NCBI GenBank assembly: GCA_964505785.1
Contig: CAZDJZ010000008.1
Coordinates: 1-64,000 of the forward strand
DNA length: 64,000 bases
Direction: 5' to 3'
DNA from: CAYRTV01 sp964505785
GTDB taxonomy: Bacteria; Acidobacteriota; Aminicenantia; Aminicenantales; Aminicenantaceae
Shown here in pieces: positions 24,071 to 31,606 of the stretch. The notes below the pieces were generated by a model. The model saw nothing but the letters and a program-made list of their open reading frames with translations. It did no database searches and was not told the DNA's origin. A program made the translations under genes and the position numbers. The stretch's first letter is position 1. Each line of letters starts with the position of its first letter.

Positions 24071-24954
24071 AACAAATGGTGATAATCAGCGGCAAAGGCG
24101 GCACAGGAAAAACGATAATAAGCGCCTCCTTCGCCCATCTGGCTGAAAATCATGTAATGGCTGATTGCGACGTGGATGCTGCTAACCTGGATTTGCTTCT
24201 CCGGACACGCATCCGGGAAACCCATACATTTTCAGGCGGCAAAACCGCAGTCCTGGACACCGGCAAATGCAGCGCCTGCGGCCAATGTTTTGAGGTCTGC
24301 CGGTTCGAAGCCGTTATTGAAAAGGATAACGGCGGATACGCCATTGATCCGGTTGCCTGCGAAGGCTGCGCAGTATGTGCGCATGTGTGTCCCGAAAAAG
24401 CGATTGATATGATTCCGGCGGAATCCGGGAACTGGTATATCTCTCAAACCGCCTACGGTCCGATGGTCCATGCCAAGCTGGGCATAGGAGAAGAGAGCTC
24501 CGGAAAACTGGTGACGGAAGTCCGCCGGCATGCGAAAAGACTCGCAGAAGAACAAGGCCGGGACTTGGTGATTATCGATGGTCCCCCCGGAATCGGCTGT
24601 CCGGTCATAGCATCCTTGTCCGGAACTGACCTTGCCCTCGTGGTTACGGAGCCGTCTTATTCCGGCATTCAGGATATGGAGCGGGTCATCCAAACCGCCT
24701 CCCACTTTCAGACCGCGGTGGCCTGCATTATTAATAAATACGATATCAATCCGCAGCAGACCAAAGTTATTGAAGACTGGTGCCGGGAACAACAGGTTCC
24801 TTTATTGGGGAAAATTCCCTTTGATACCAAGGTGATAGAGGCGATGGTCAAAGGAATTCCCCCTGTAGCTGAAAACCATAATGGTGCGGGAGCTGAAGGT
24901 ATCCGCCGTGCTTGGAAAAAGACGCGATCTCTTCTCAGAGAGGAAGCAAAATGA
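24067..24954 (+). CDS. MinD-family ATPase with inserted 2x[4Fe-4S] domain (second)
   Basis: A 295-residue paralogue of the preceding gene, with Walker A SGKGGTGKTI, ferredoxin motifs CSACGQCFEVC and CEGCAVCAHVCP, and DGPPGIGCP. The pair probably works as a heterodimer that couples ATP hydrolysis to cluster transfer or electron flow. It is coupled by ATGA overlaps on both sides. The two copies are clearly divergent, so this is an old duplication. Confidence 0.93.
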   Translation: MKQMVIISGKGGTGKTIISASFAHLAENHVMADCDVDAANLDLLLRTRIRETHTFSGGKTAVLDTGKCSACGQCFEVCRFEAVIEKDNGGYAIDPVACEGCAVCAHVCPEKAIDMIPAESGNWYISQTAYGPMVHAKLGIGEESSGKLVTEVRRHAKRLAEEQGRDLVIIDGPPGIGCPVIASLSGTDLALVVTEPSYSGIQDMERVIQTASHFQTAVACIINKYDINPQQTKVIEDWCREQQVPLLGKIPFDTKVIEAMVKGIPPVAENHNGAGAEGIRRAWKKTRSLLREEAK

Positions 24955-25742
24955 AAAAAACCGATTTAAAATACTTTGTGGATATTCTTATGTTCCTCTG
25001 CATCGTCGGAATCGCCGGCATTGGTTTCCTGATGGGATTTTTTCTTGCCGAAGGACCCACTGTCCGGGAGCAGGAAAAATATTTTCTCAGCCTCCACCGT
25101 CATCAATGGGGAGAAATCCATCTTTACCTCTCCCTTGCATTCACGGTCCTGGTTATTCTGCATCTTCTCCTGAATTGGCAATGGGTCAAATGCAAGACCC
25201 GGGTTTTGTTTAAAAGCGGATGGAAAACCATGCTGATCGCGACTGCAGGCCTGGCCGTTCTTATTCCTCTTATTTTTTGGATTTTTTATCCAAAGTATCC
25301 CAAGGAATACCTTGACTATGGAGGCGGCCGGGGGAGCCGCCGGGGACAGGACTTTCCTCTTGCCCCCCAAAGCCGGTATTCTCAGACACTGGCTGAGGCA
25401 AGCCTGGCCAGAGAAGAAAGGCCACGCCAGAAAGAACAGATCCAATCTCTGACGGATCGCCCCCAGCGTCAGGAAGAAATTTTCACTGGGGAGGAAGCCC
25501 TGGAACATGAGGAGCAACTTGTCCACGGCCGGTTGGAAACAGAGGCGGAAGGAGTTGTCATACACGGACAAATGACCATGGAGGATGTAATCAATCAAAC
25601 CGGCCTCTCTTATGATAAAATCGCCGCGGCCATGGACCTTCCATCCAGAATTCCTATGCGGGAATCCTTGGGCCGGCTGCGCCGCCGCTACGGCTTCACC
25701 ATGCAGGAGCTGCGGGATACGCTCATAGCATTGATGAAATAG
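24951..25742 (+). CDS. DUF4405-like membrane protein with C-terminal helical domain
   Basis: A 263-residue protein starting at ATG 24951 (GAGAGGAAG upstream, ATGA overlap with the previous gene). It has three membrane helices at about 8-30, 52-76 and 86-108. His residues in SLHRHQWGEIH and ILHLLLNW could bind haem b, as in the DUF4405 family. A Gln/Glu-rich linker leads to a C-terminal helical domain (MTMEDVINQTGLSYDKIAAA to the end) resembling a small HTH-like module. It may anchor the cytoplasmic MinD-ferredoxin pair to the membrane and pass electrons; this is inference. Confidence 0.75.
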   Translation: MKKTDLKYFVDILMFLCIVGIAGIGFLMGFFLAEGPTVREQEKYFLSLHRHQWGEIHLYLSLAFTVLVILHLLLNWQWVKCKTRVLFKSGWKTMLIATAGLAVLIPLIFWIFYPKYPKEYLDYGGGRGSRRGQDFPLAPQSRYSQTLAEASLAREERPRQKEQIQSLTDRPQRQEEIFTGEEALEHEEQLVHGRLETEAEGVVIHGQMTMEDVINQTGLSYDKIAAAMDLPSRIPMRESLGRLRRRYGFTMQELRDTLIALMK

Positions 25743-25933
25743 TGCTTTTGCATTTTTTAAAAAATTTTATAGAATAGTATCGAAAATGATATGTCATTCC
25801 CAGGTCTGACAGCGGCCGTGGGGATTTTAGACGGTCTCATTTGATAAGTGAAGTTTGCCTCATTCAGCAAAGCCGTCTAAGATTGCCGTGCGGCCTGCCG
25901 GCTGTTCGCAATGACACGGTTATAAGGTAAATC

Positions 25934-26404
25934 ATGGACGACAAAAAAGAATTGGATGAGTTCGCTAAAACCCTTCAGGAGCAAATTCTCAAGCAGTACA
26001 GGGCCGTTTATTCCGAAGCTGTGCTGGAACGCTGGCAAAACCCCCGGAATATGGGGGCCCTCGACAAACCGGACGGATATGCCAGGGTACAGGGATCCTG
26101 TGGAGACTCCATGGAAATGTTTATCAAAATCAAGGATGAGGTTCTGACCGAATGCGCATTTCAGACAGACGGCTGCGGTACCACTATCGCCTGTGGCAGC
26201 ATGGCCACGGAAATCGCCTGCGGCAAAACCTTGACCCAAGCCTTGGCCCGGGTCAGCGCCCGCGAAATCTTAAAAAGGCTGGAGGGACTGCCGGAAGATA
26301 ATGTCCACTGCGCCCAGTTGGCCGCTGAGACCCTGCGCATGGCCTTGGCCGACTATCTGCGCCATAAAAAAAGCCCCTGGAAAAAACAATACCGAAAAAC
26401 ATAA
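25934..26404 (+). CDS. IscU/NifU-type Fe-S cluster scaffold protein
   Basis: A 156-residue scaffold with the canonical ligands C56 and D58 (GSCGDSM), C81 (DGCGTTIACGS) and H125-C126 (NVHCAQ). The start is ATG 25934. There is an N-terminal extension of about 20 residues compared with IscU and a basic tail. No IscS lies next to it, so the sulfur donor is elsewhere or another route is used. A 190 bp gap with an R2 element separates it from the DUF4405 gene. Confidence 0.9.
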   Translation: MDDKKELDEFAKTLQEQILKQYRAVYSEAVLERWQNPRNMGALDKPDGYARVQGSCGDSMEMFIKIKDEVLTECAFQTDGCGTTIACGSMATEIACGKTLTQALARVSAREILKRLEGLPEDNVHCAQLAAETLRMALADYLRHKKSPWKKQYRKT

Positions 26405-26428
26405 TATATTTCCTGAAAGGAACATTTT

Positions 26429-26632
26429 ATGAAAGAATGCCGCCAAGACCAAAATATGGAATTCTGCAACTGCAGCTATGACCCTTGCAGCCGGAAGGGA
26501 ATTTGCTGTGAATGCCTTCAATACCATTGGCGGATGAAAGAACTGCCCGCCTGCCTTTTTCCGGATGATGTGGAAAAAACCTATGACCGGTCCTTGAAAA
26601 GATTCATCGAAATATATAAAGACCGGTGCTGA
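26429..26632 (+). CDS. DUF6485 family small Cys-rich protein
   Basis: A 67-residue protein with seven cysteines in the pattern FCNCSYDPCSRKGICCECLQYH, followed by ELPACLFPDDVEKTYDRS. This matches the DUF6485 family of anaerobic bacteria. GAAAGGAAC precedes the ATG. The cysteines suggest a metal or cluster site. It sits between the IscU-type scaffold and a radical SAM gene. The function is unknown. Confidence 0.85.
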   Translation: MKECRQDQNMEFCNCSYDPCSRKGICCECLQYHWRMKELPACLFPDDVEKTYDRSLKRFIEIYKDRC

Positions 26633-26638
26633 AGTACG

Positions 26639-27583
26639 ATGAAATCAAAAAACATACATGTTTACGGTCCTGTCCCCTCACGCCGTCTCGGTTTTTCTCT
26701 GGGGGTGGATATTCTGCCCTTTAAAACCTGCACTCTGGACTGCATTTACTGTCAATTGGGGCGGACACCTGAAAAAACGCTCACTCGAAAGAAATTTTTC
26801 CCAAAGTCTGAAATACTGGATCATATCCGTAAAAAAATCCAATCTGGAAGCCGAATTGATTATATCACTTTTTCCGGATCCGGCGAGCCGACCCTGTATC
26901 TGGATTTAGGAGAACTTATTCAGGACATAAAAAAAATGACAGTTATTCCGGTGGCGGTGCTCACTAACAGCACCACCATGACCTCCTCCCAGGTCCGGGA
27001 GGAATTAACGGCAGCGGATCTGGTTGTCCCATCTCTGGATGCCGCCACCCAGCCGGTCTTTGAAAAAGTTAACCGGCCTCATCCGGACCTCCGAATTGCC
27101 GACATCATTCATGGCCTGTCGGCATTCAGTAAAATATACCACGGTGCTCTCTGGGTTGAAATCCTGCTGGTCATGGGAGTCAATGACTCCGATAAACATG
27201 TTCAGGCCCTGAGAACGGCCTTAGATAAAATCAAGCCGGGAAAAGTCCAGTTGAACACCGTAGTCCGGCCGCCGGCCGAATCCTTTGCCCGCCCCTTAAA
27301 TTTTAAAGAGCTGGAGCATATTCAATCCCGGCTCAACCATAACTGCGAAATCGTTGCGGATTTCAGCCCCAAGCATCAAACCATGATTTCTGAAAACCTA
27401 AAAGAATCTATTCTGGCCATGATCCGGCGCCGGCCGGTCACATTGAAAGACATCGCAGATTCGATGGGAATGCATAAAAATGAAGTCCTTAAATATTTGA
27501 ATATTCTTCTCAACGAGAACGCGGTTAAAAGCGTCGCATTTGAAAATAAGACCTATTATGAACCAGAGGAAAACCAATCATGA
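26639..27583 (+). CDS. Radical SAM protein with C-terminal winged-helix-like domain
   Basis: A 314-residue radical SAM enzyme with C31-x3-C35-x2-C38 (KTCTLDCIYCQLG) and SGSGEPTL. Residues 240-310 look like a winged helix (TLKDIADSMGMHKNEVLKYL), an arrangement known in a COG0731-like group of uncharacterised radical SAM proteins. No clear ribosome site precedes ATG 26639, six bases after the DUF6485 stop. The end overlaps the DUF6125 start by ATGA. The substrate is unknown. Confidence 0.88.
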   Translation: MKSKNIHVYGPVPSRRLGFSLGVDILPFKTCTLDCIYCQLGRTPEKTLTRKKFFPKSEILDHIRKKIQSGSRIDYITFSGSGEPTLYLDLGELIQDIKKMTVIPVAVLTNSTTMTSSQVREELTAADLVVPSLDAATQPVFEKVNRPHPDLRIADIIHGLSAFSKIYHGALWVEILLVMGVNDSDKHVQALRTALDKIKPGKVQLNTVVRPPAESFARPLNFKELEHIQSRLNHNCEIVADFSPKHQTMISENLKESILAMIRRRPVTLKDIADSMGMHKNEVLKYLNILLNENAVKSVAFENKTYYEPEENQS

Positions 27584-28089
27584 AAGAACTTAAAGACATG
27601 TCCAGGGAGGAATTGATCGAACTTCTGGAGGATGCGGCAAAAAACTGGCTGGCCCATGACGGTCTCTGGTTTCAAGCTGTTGAAAAAAAATTCAACCTGA
27701 AGACAGCCATTGAAATGGACCGCAATGCCTGGGAAAAATTCACTGTGGTTGAAGCGAAACGCATCATGAAACGCCTGGGCATTCAGACTGGCGGCGGCCT
27801 GGAAGCCCTGGAGCAGGCCCTGAAATTTCGCCTCTATGCCCGCATTAATGAGCAGGAATTCATCTCCAAAAGTCCCGACCGTGCCGTCTTCCGCATGAAC
27901 AAGTGCCGGGTCCAGGACGCCCGTAAACGCAAGGGCCTGGCTGACTTTCCCTGCAAAAGCGTGGGAATTGTGGAATACAGCGGCTTTGCGGACACTATCG
28001 ATCCCCGCATTCAGACCCGCTGCCTGGCCTGTCCGCCTGATCCCCATCCGGAATCATATTGGTGCGCCTGGGAATTCACCCTTTCCTGA
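27580..28089 (+). CDS. DUF6125 family protein
   Basis: A 169-residue soluble protein with MSREELIELLEDAAKNWLAHDGLWF at the start and conserved cysteines near the end (NKCRVQDARKRKGL, FPCKSVG, RCLACPPDPHPESYWCAWEF). These are features of the DUF6125 family of anaerobes. The four C-terminal Cys could bind a metal or cluster. It is translationally coupled to the radical SAM gene, so a common task is likely, but no function is known. Confidence 0.82.
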   Translation: MKELKDMSREELIELLEDAAKNWLAHDGLWFQAVEKKFNLKTAIEMDRNAWEKFTVVEAKRIMKRLGIQTGGGLEALEQALKFRLYARINEQEFISKSPDRAVFRMNKCRVQDARKRKGLADFPCKSVGIVEYSGFADTIDPRIQTRCLACPPDPHPESYWCAWEFTLS

Positions 28090-28101
28090 GTTCTTTTTCC
28101 A

Positions 28102-28270
28102 TGTCATCCTGAGAGCGTGTAAGCGGCCGTAGGATCTCAAACTGCCTCGTTTCTGCAGCCGCTCTATGTCCTTCCGGTACGAAGCACGATAAGATCCTTC
28201 GTCGCTTCGCTCCTCAGGACGACAATGAATTGAGAAATGTCGTCGTCTCGGCCCGTGAATGATTCAGGAA
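28102..28270 (+). repeat. R2 element and R1 end fragment
   Basis: An R2 element runs from TGTCATCCTGAGAGCG (28102) to CTCCTCAGGACGACA (about 28225). A lone R1 end, CTCGGCCCGTGAATGATTCAGG, follows at 28248-28269. Downstream to 28367 is AT-rich leader sequence of the next transcription unit, with no clear promoter seen. Confidence 0.65.
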
Positions 28271-28367
28271 AATTTTCTTTTTTTTTTTGCATTTTTATGG
28301 TAACAATATAGCTTGAATATACACGTTTCTTTATTGTCTGCGCTACGTCCATTAAGGGGGGATGTGT

Positions 28368-28472
28368 ATGGATAGTGATTCCAGTTTTAAAGCAGGTTTT
28401 TTCAATTTTTTTCTTTTTTTGAGGCATTCTGTTCTTCCTAAACGCTCTCTAAGAATGGACATAATAAAATAA
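28368..28472 (+). CDS. Possible 34-residue leader ORF before ilvE
   Basis: An ATG at 28368 with AAGGGGG about seven bases upstream opens a 34-codon frame whose TAA (28470-28472) overlaps the AAGGAG ribosome site of ilvE. The peptide is Phe-rich (GFFNFFLFLRHS) and then basic. The position suits a leader or coupling peptide, but it is not rich in Leu, Ile or Val as a classical attenuator would be. A 7 bp inverted repeat (GTCCATT at 28348, AATGGAC at 28454) encloses it. It may be chance. Confidence 0.35.
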   Translation: MDSDSSFKAGFFNFFLFLRHSVLPKRSLRMDIIK

Positions 28473-28481
28473 GGAGTAAAT

Positions 28482-29447
28482 ATGTTTAAAAATACAGATT
28501 TCCCTAAAGCAAAAAAATACTGGTATGAGGGTAAATTTTATAACTGGGACACCGCGGTCTTACACCCTATGACCCATGGCCTTCATTACGGGAACTCCGT
28601 ATTTGAAGGAATCCGGGCCTATAAAAGCCAGAACGGTGCAGCCATATTTCGCCTGAATAAACATATCGACCGCTTTCTCCATTCCGCTGATGTGCTGAAA
28701 ATGGATGTTTCCTATTCCAAGCAGGAAATAATTGACATTATTATTGAAGTCATGCAGGTCAATCAATTGGAATCCGCTTATATCCGGCCGCTCCTTTTTT
28801 ATTCTTACGGCAATCTGGGCCTTATACCCAAGACTTCACCGGTCGAGCTCCTGGTTGGCGCCTGGCAGTGGGGGGCCTATCTGGGGGAAAACCAGGAATC
28901 CGGAGTCAAAATCTATATCCTTCCCTGGCGCCGGGTTCACCACAGCCAGTATGATATGTCGGCCAAACTGGGCGGTATTTATGTCCAGTCCACTATCTGC
29001 GGACTTATGGCCCGGGAAAAAGGCTGCAACGAGGCCCTCTTCCTTAATCTGGAAGGACGGGTGGCCGAGGGACCGGGTGAAAATATTTTCATAGTCAAAG
29101 ACGGAGTCCTGAAAACCAATGACAGCTCTGAATCCGTTCTAAAAGGAATCACCCGCACCAGTATTCTGGAATTAGCGGACAATTTAGACATCCGCACCCG
29201 TGTGGACCATATCACCAAAGAAGAACTGCTGGATGCCGATGAAGCCTTTTTCACCGGTACCGCCGCTGAGGTGGCCCCAATCACCCGCGTGAAAGACGGA
29301 TCAGAAAAGGACACTGATGAAAAAGAATACACTATCGGCGACGGCAAACCAGGAGAAATAACTAAAACAATCAGTCAGGTTTATTCCGATTGTGTGCAGG
29401 GAAAATTAAAAAAATACGAGCACTGGCTCACTTATGTGAATCCCTGA
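28482..29447 (+). CDS. ilvE: Branched-chain amino acid aminotransferase
   Basis: Fold-type IV PLP transaminase (321 residues) for the last step of Leu, Ile and Val synthesis. It has HGLHYGNSVFEGIRAY at the start, the PLP lysine region SAKLGGIYVQS, then EGRVAEGPGENIFIVKDG and FFTGTAAEVAPITRV. AAGGAG lies five bases before ATG 28482. No other branched-chain genes are nearby. TrmO follows after 15 bases. Confidence 0.95.
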   Translation: MFKNTDFPKAKKYWYEGKFYNWDTAVLHPMTHGLHYGNSVFEGIRAYKSQNGAAIFRLNKHIDRFLHSADVLKMDVSYSKQEIIDIIIEVMQVNQLESAYIRPLLFYSYGNLGLIPKTSPVELLVGAWQWGAYLGENQESGVKIYILPWRRVHHSQYDMSAKLGGIYVQSTICGLMAREKGCNEALFLNLEGRVAEGPGENIFIVKDGVLKTNDSSESVLKGITRTSILELADNLDIRTRVDHITKEELLDADEAFFTGTAAEVAPITRVKDGSEKDTDEKEYTIGDGKPGEITKTISQVYSDCVQGKLKKYEHWLTYVNP

Positions 29448-29462
29448 AAGGTCCGCGGCAGC

Positions 29463-29924
29463 ATGGATTTCCATTTTAAAGCCATCGGGATTATACATTC
29501 TCCCTTCAAAGAAAAAGACGATGTCGACCGGGAGAGGCACCGGAACGAGAAAGGATTCAGTGACGTTGAAGGAGAATTGGAAATCTATCCGGAATTCAGC
29601 CCCGGCCTTGAGGATATCGATGGATTTTCTCACCTGGTGGTGATATTCGCATTCCATCAATCCAAAACCGGACACCTCAAAGCCTATCCTCCCTTTGACC
29701 GGAAAGAGAGGGGAGTATTCGCCACCCGCAGTCCTCACCGGCCGAATCCAATCGGGATGACAGTGGTCCGGTTTCACGGACGCACCGGCAGCCGGTTAAA
29801 AATTTCATGCTTCGACATAATCGAAGGAACTCCTGTTTTGGACATAAAGCCTTATACCCGGCGCGACATGAAGGCCGGCGCCCGTTTCGGCTGGCTGGAT
29901 GATAACGGCAGGGATGAAATGTGA
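29463..29924 (+). CDS. trmO: tRNA (N6-threonylcarbamoyladenosine37-N6)-methyltransferase TrmO
   Basis: A 153-residue SAM-dependent enzyme of the TrmO (TsaA) beta-barrel family that methylates t6A37 in tRNA. Motifs are GIIHSPFKEK, EGISH-like DIDGFSHLVVIFAFH, RGVFATRSPHRPNPIG and GTPVLDIKPY. It lacks the extra C-terminal domain of longer versions. It is probably co-transcribed with ilvE. No good ribosome site is seen. Confidence 0.93.
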   Translation: MDFHFKAIGIIHSPFKEKDDVDRERHRNEKGFSDVEGELEIYPEFSPGLEDIDGFSHLVVIFAFHQSKTGHLKAYPPFDRKERGVFATRSPHRPNPIGMTVVRFHGRTGSRLKISCFDIIEGTPVLDIKPYTRRDMKAGARFGWLDDNGRDEM

Positions 29925-30016
29925 AGCGGGCCGGCGTACGCTTGTCTCATTCCCCGATATCTGTTATAAAAAAACATACATGTTCATAATATACAAACAA
30001 TGAAAATAAACCCATA

Positions 30017-30201
30017 TGTTATTCTGAGGCTTGTGTCAGCAGGCCGAAGAATCCCAAAGTACAACACTTATAGAACCGGTCCCGTCCCATCAGGGCGAAG
30101 CAGTTTGCGATCCTTTGTCGATAGGCTCCTCAGGATGACAGATGTGAGAATTATACGATGCCGCTTGAGATCCTTCGGGCGCTGACGCGCCCTCAGGATG
30201 A
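30017..30201 (+). repeat. R2 element with an extra right half
   Basis: The 29925-30262 gap has no gene. It carries an R2 left half (TTCTGAGGCTTGTGTCAGCAGG, then AGAATCCCAAAG) and a right half (GCTCCTCAGGATGACAG), then a second right half with GATCCTTCGGGCGCTGACGCGCCC. The remainder is the leader of the M16 peptidase operon. Confidence 0.6.
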
Positions 30202-30262
30202 ATCTTGCGGGTCGTTTTCGAATTAATAAGTCAAGATAAATATGATTAACAGGAGGAAAAAA

Positions 30263-31606
30263 ATGAATAAATACGTTTTGTCCGGGCTGATAATTTTCAG
30301 CCTCAGCCTAAATCCACTTCTTTCGCAAGAATTAGATGTTTTTCCATATGACTACAATATTGTAACCATGGACAACGGGCTGAAGGTTATCTCCATCCCC
30401 CTGAACAATCCTCATATCATATCTTACTATACCATTGTCCGCTCGGGTTCCCGCAATGAAATTGAACCCGGCAAATCCGGCTTCGCTCATTTTTTCGAGC
30501 ATATGATGTTTAAGGGGACAAAAAACGTGCCACGGGAAGAATACGATAACTTCTTGACAGAATTAGGCGCAGGCACTAATGGCTACACAACCGATGACTA
30601 CACTTGTTACTATGTTGTGTTTGCCGGACAGGAAAATCTGGATGACGTGGTTAAATTAGAGGCCGACCGTTTTATCAATTTATATTACGATGAGGAAATG
30701 CTGAAAACTGAAGCTCCTGTCATTGAAGGAGAATATTACTCCAGTGTATCCAATCCCGGGCGCCGTCTCTATGAGATGCTGCGCCATACGGCCTTTGAGG
30801 AACATTCCTATAAGCACACCACCCTGGGTTACCTCGAGGACATTCAGGATATGCCCAACCAATTTGAATACAGCCTGCTATATAAAAAACGCTTCTATTC
30901 CCCGGACAACACCATCCTGCTGGTCGCCGGCGATTATGACCATACCGCGCTGATGCAGCTGGTCCGTAAACACTACGGCGATTGGGAACCCTCCGGATAT
31001 GATCTGACAACTCCGGAAGAGCCGGTGCAGACCAGGCAAAAACGGGCACACTATGACTGGCCGGGAAACACCCTTCCACGTCTGGCTGTAGGATTCCACG
31101 GCCCGGCTTACAGCAGTGAAGAAATCGACAAAGCAGCCTTGGACCTTCTGGCGGAAATCGCATTTTCCAACAATTCACCGTTGTACCAAAAACTTGTTGT
31201 GGAAGAACAAAAATGCGTTTACCTCGGCGCCGATTTTCCCGACCGAAGAGACCCATATCTCTTAACCATAAACGCTGTACTTAAGCATAAAGATGATTTG
31301 GAATACGTGGAAAGAGAAATTTTCAATACCCTGGAAAAACATAAAACAGAGCCGGTCCGGGAAGAAAAATTGGATGCCTTTAAATCCAACATGAAATATT
31401 CCCTGGCCCGCCAGTTGAGCACCACCGATGGAATCGCCGGGATTCTGGCCTTCTACATCAACCTGGAGGCCGACCCGGATACTTTGAATGAATTATTCAA
31501 CCTGTACCTGACAATCAATCCTGAAGATATCCAAAAAACGGCCGGTAAATATTTCAAAATCACCAACAGCACTGTCGTAACCCTATCAGGAGGTGACAAC
31601 CAATGA
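30263..31606 (+). CDS. M16 family zinc peptidase (catalytic partner)
   Basis: A 447-residue secreted peptidase. ATG 30263 is used because AGGAGG lies six bases upstream; an earlier in-frame ATG at 30242 precedes that site. A signal peptide (residues 1-21, ending LLSQ) sends it to the periplasm. The inverted zinc motif H76-FFE-H80 in HFFEHMMFKGT and EAPVIEGEYY supply the active site. The end overlaps the next M16 gene by ATGA; such pairs form heterodimers in which only one subunit has the zinc site. Confidence 0.93.
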   Translation: MNKYVLSGLIIFSLSLNPLLSQELDVFPYDYNIVTMDNGLKVISIPLNNPHIISYYTIVRSGSRNEIEPGKSGFAHFFEHMMFKGTKNVPREEYDNFLTELGAGTNGYTTDDYTCYYVVFAGQENLDDVVKLEADRFINLYYDEEMLKTEAPVIEGEYYSSVSNPGRRLYEMLRHTAFEEHSYKHTTLGYLEDIQDMPNQFEYSLLYKKRFYSPDNTILLVAGDYDHTALMQLVRKHYGDWEPSGYDLTTPEEPVQTRQKRAHYDWPGNTLPRLAVGFHGPAYSSEEIDKAALDLLAEIAFSNNSPLYQKLVVEEQKCVYLGADFPDRRDPYLLTINAVLKHKDDLEYVEREIFNTLEKHKTEPVREEKLDAFKSNMKYSLARQLSTTDGIAGILAFYINLEADPDTLNELFNLYLTINPEDIQKTAGKYFKITNSTVVTLSGGDNQ

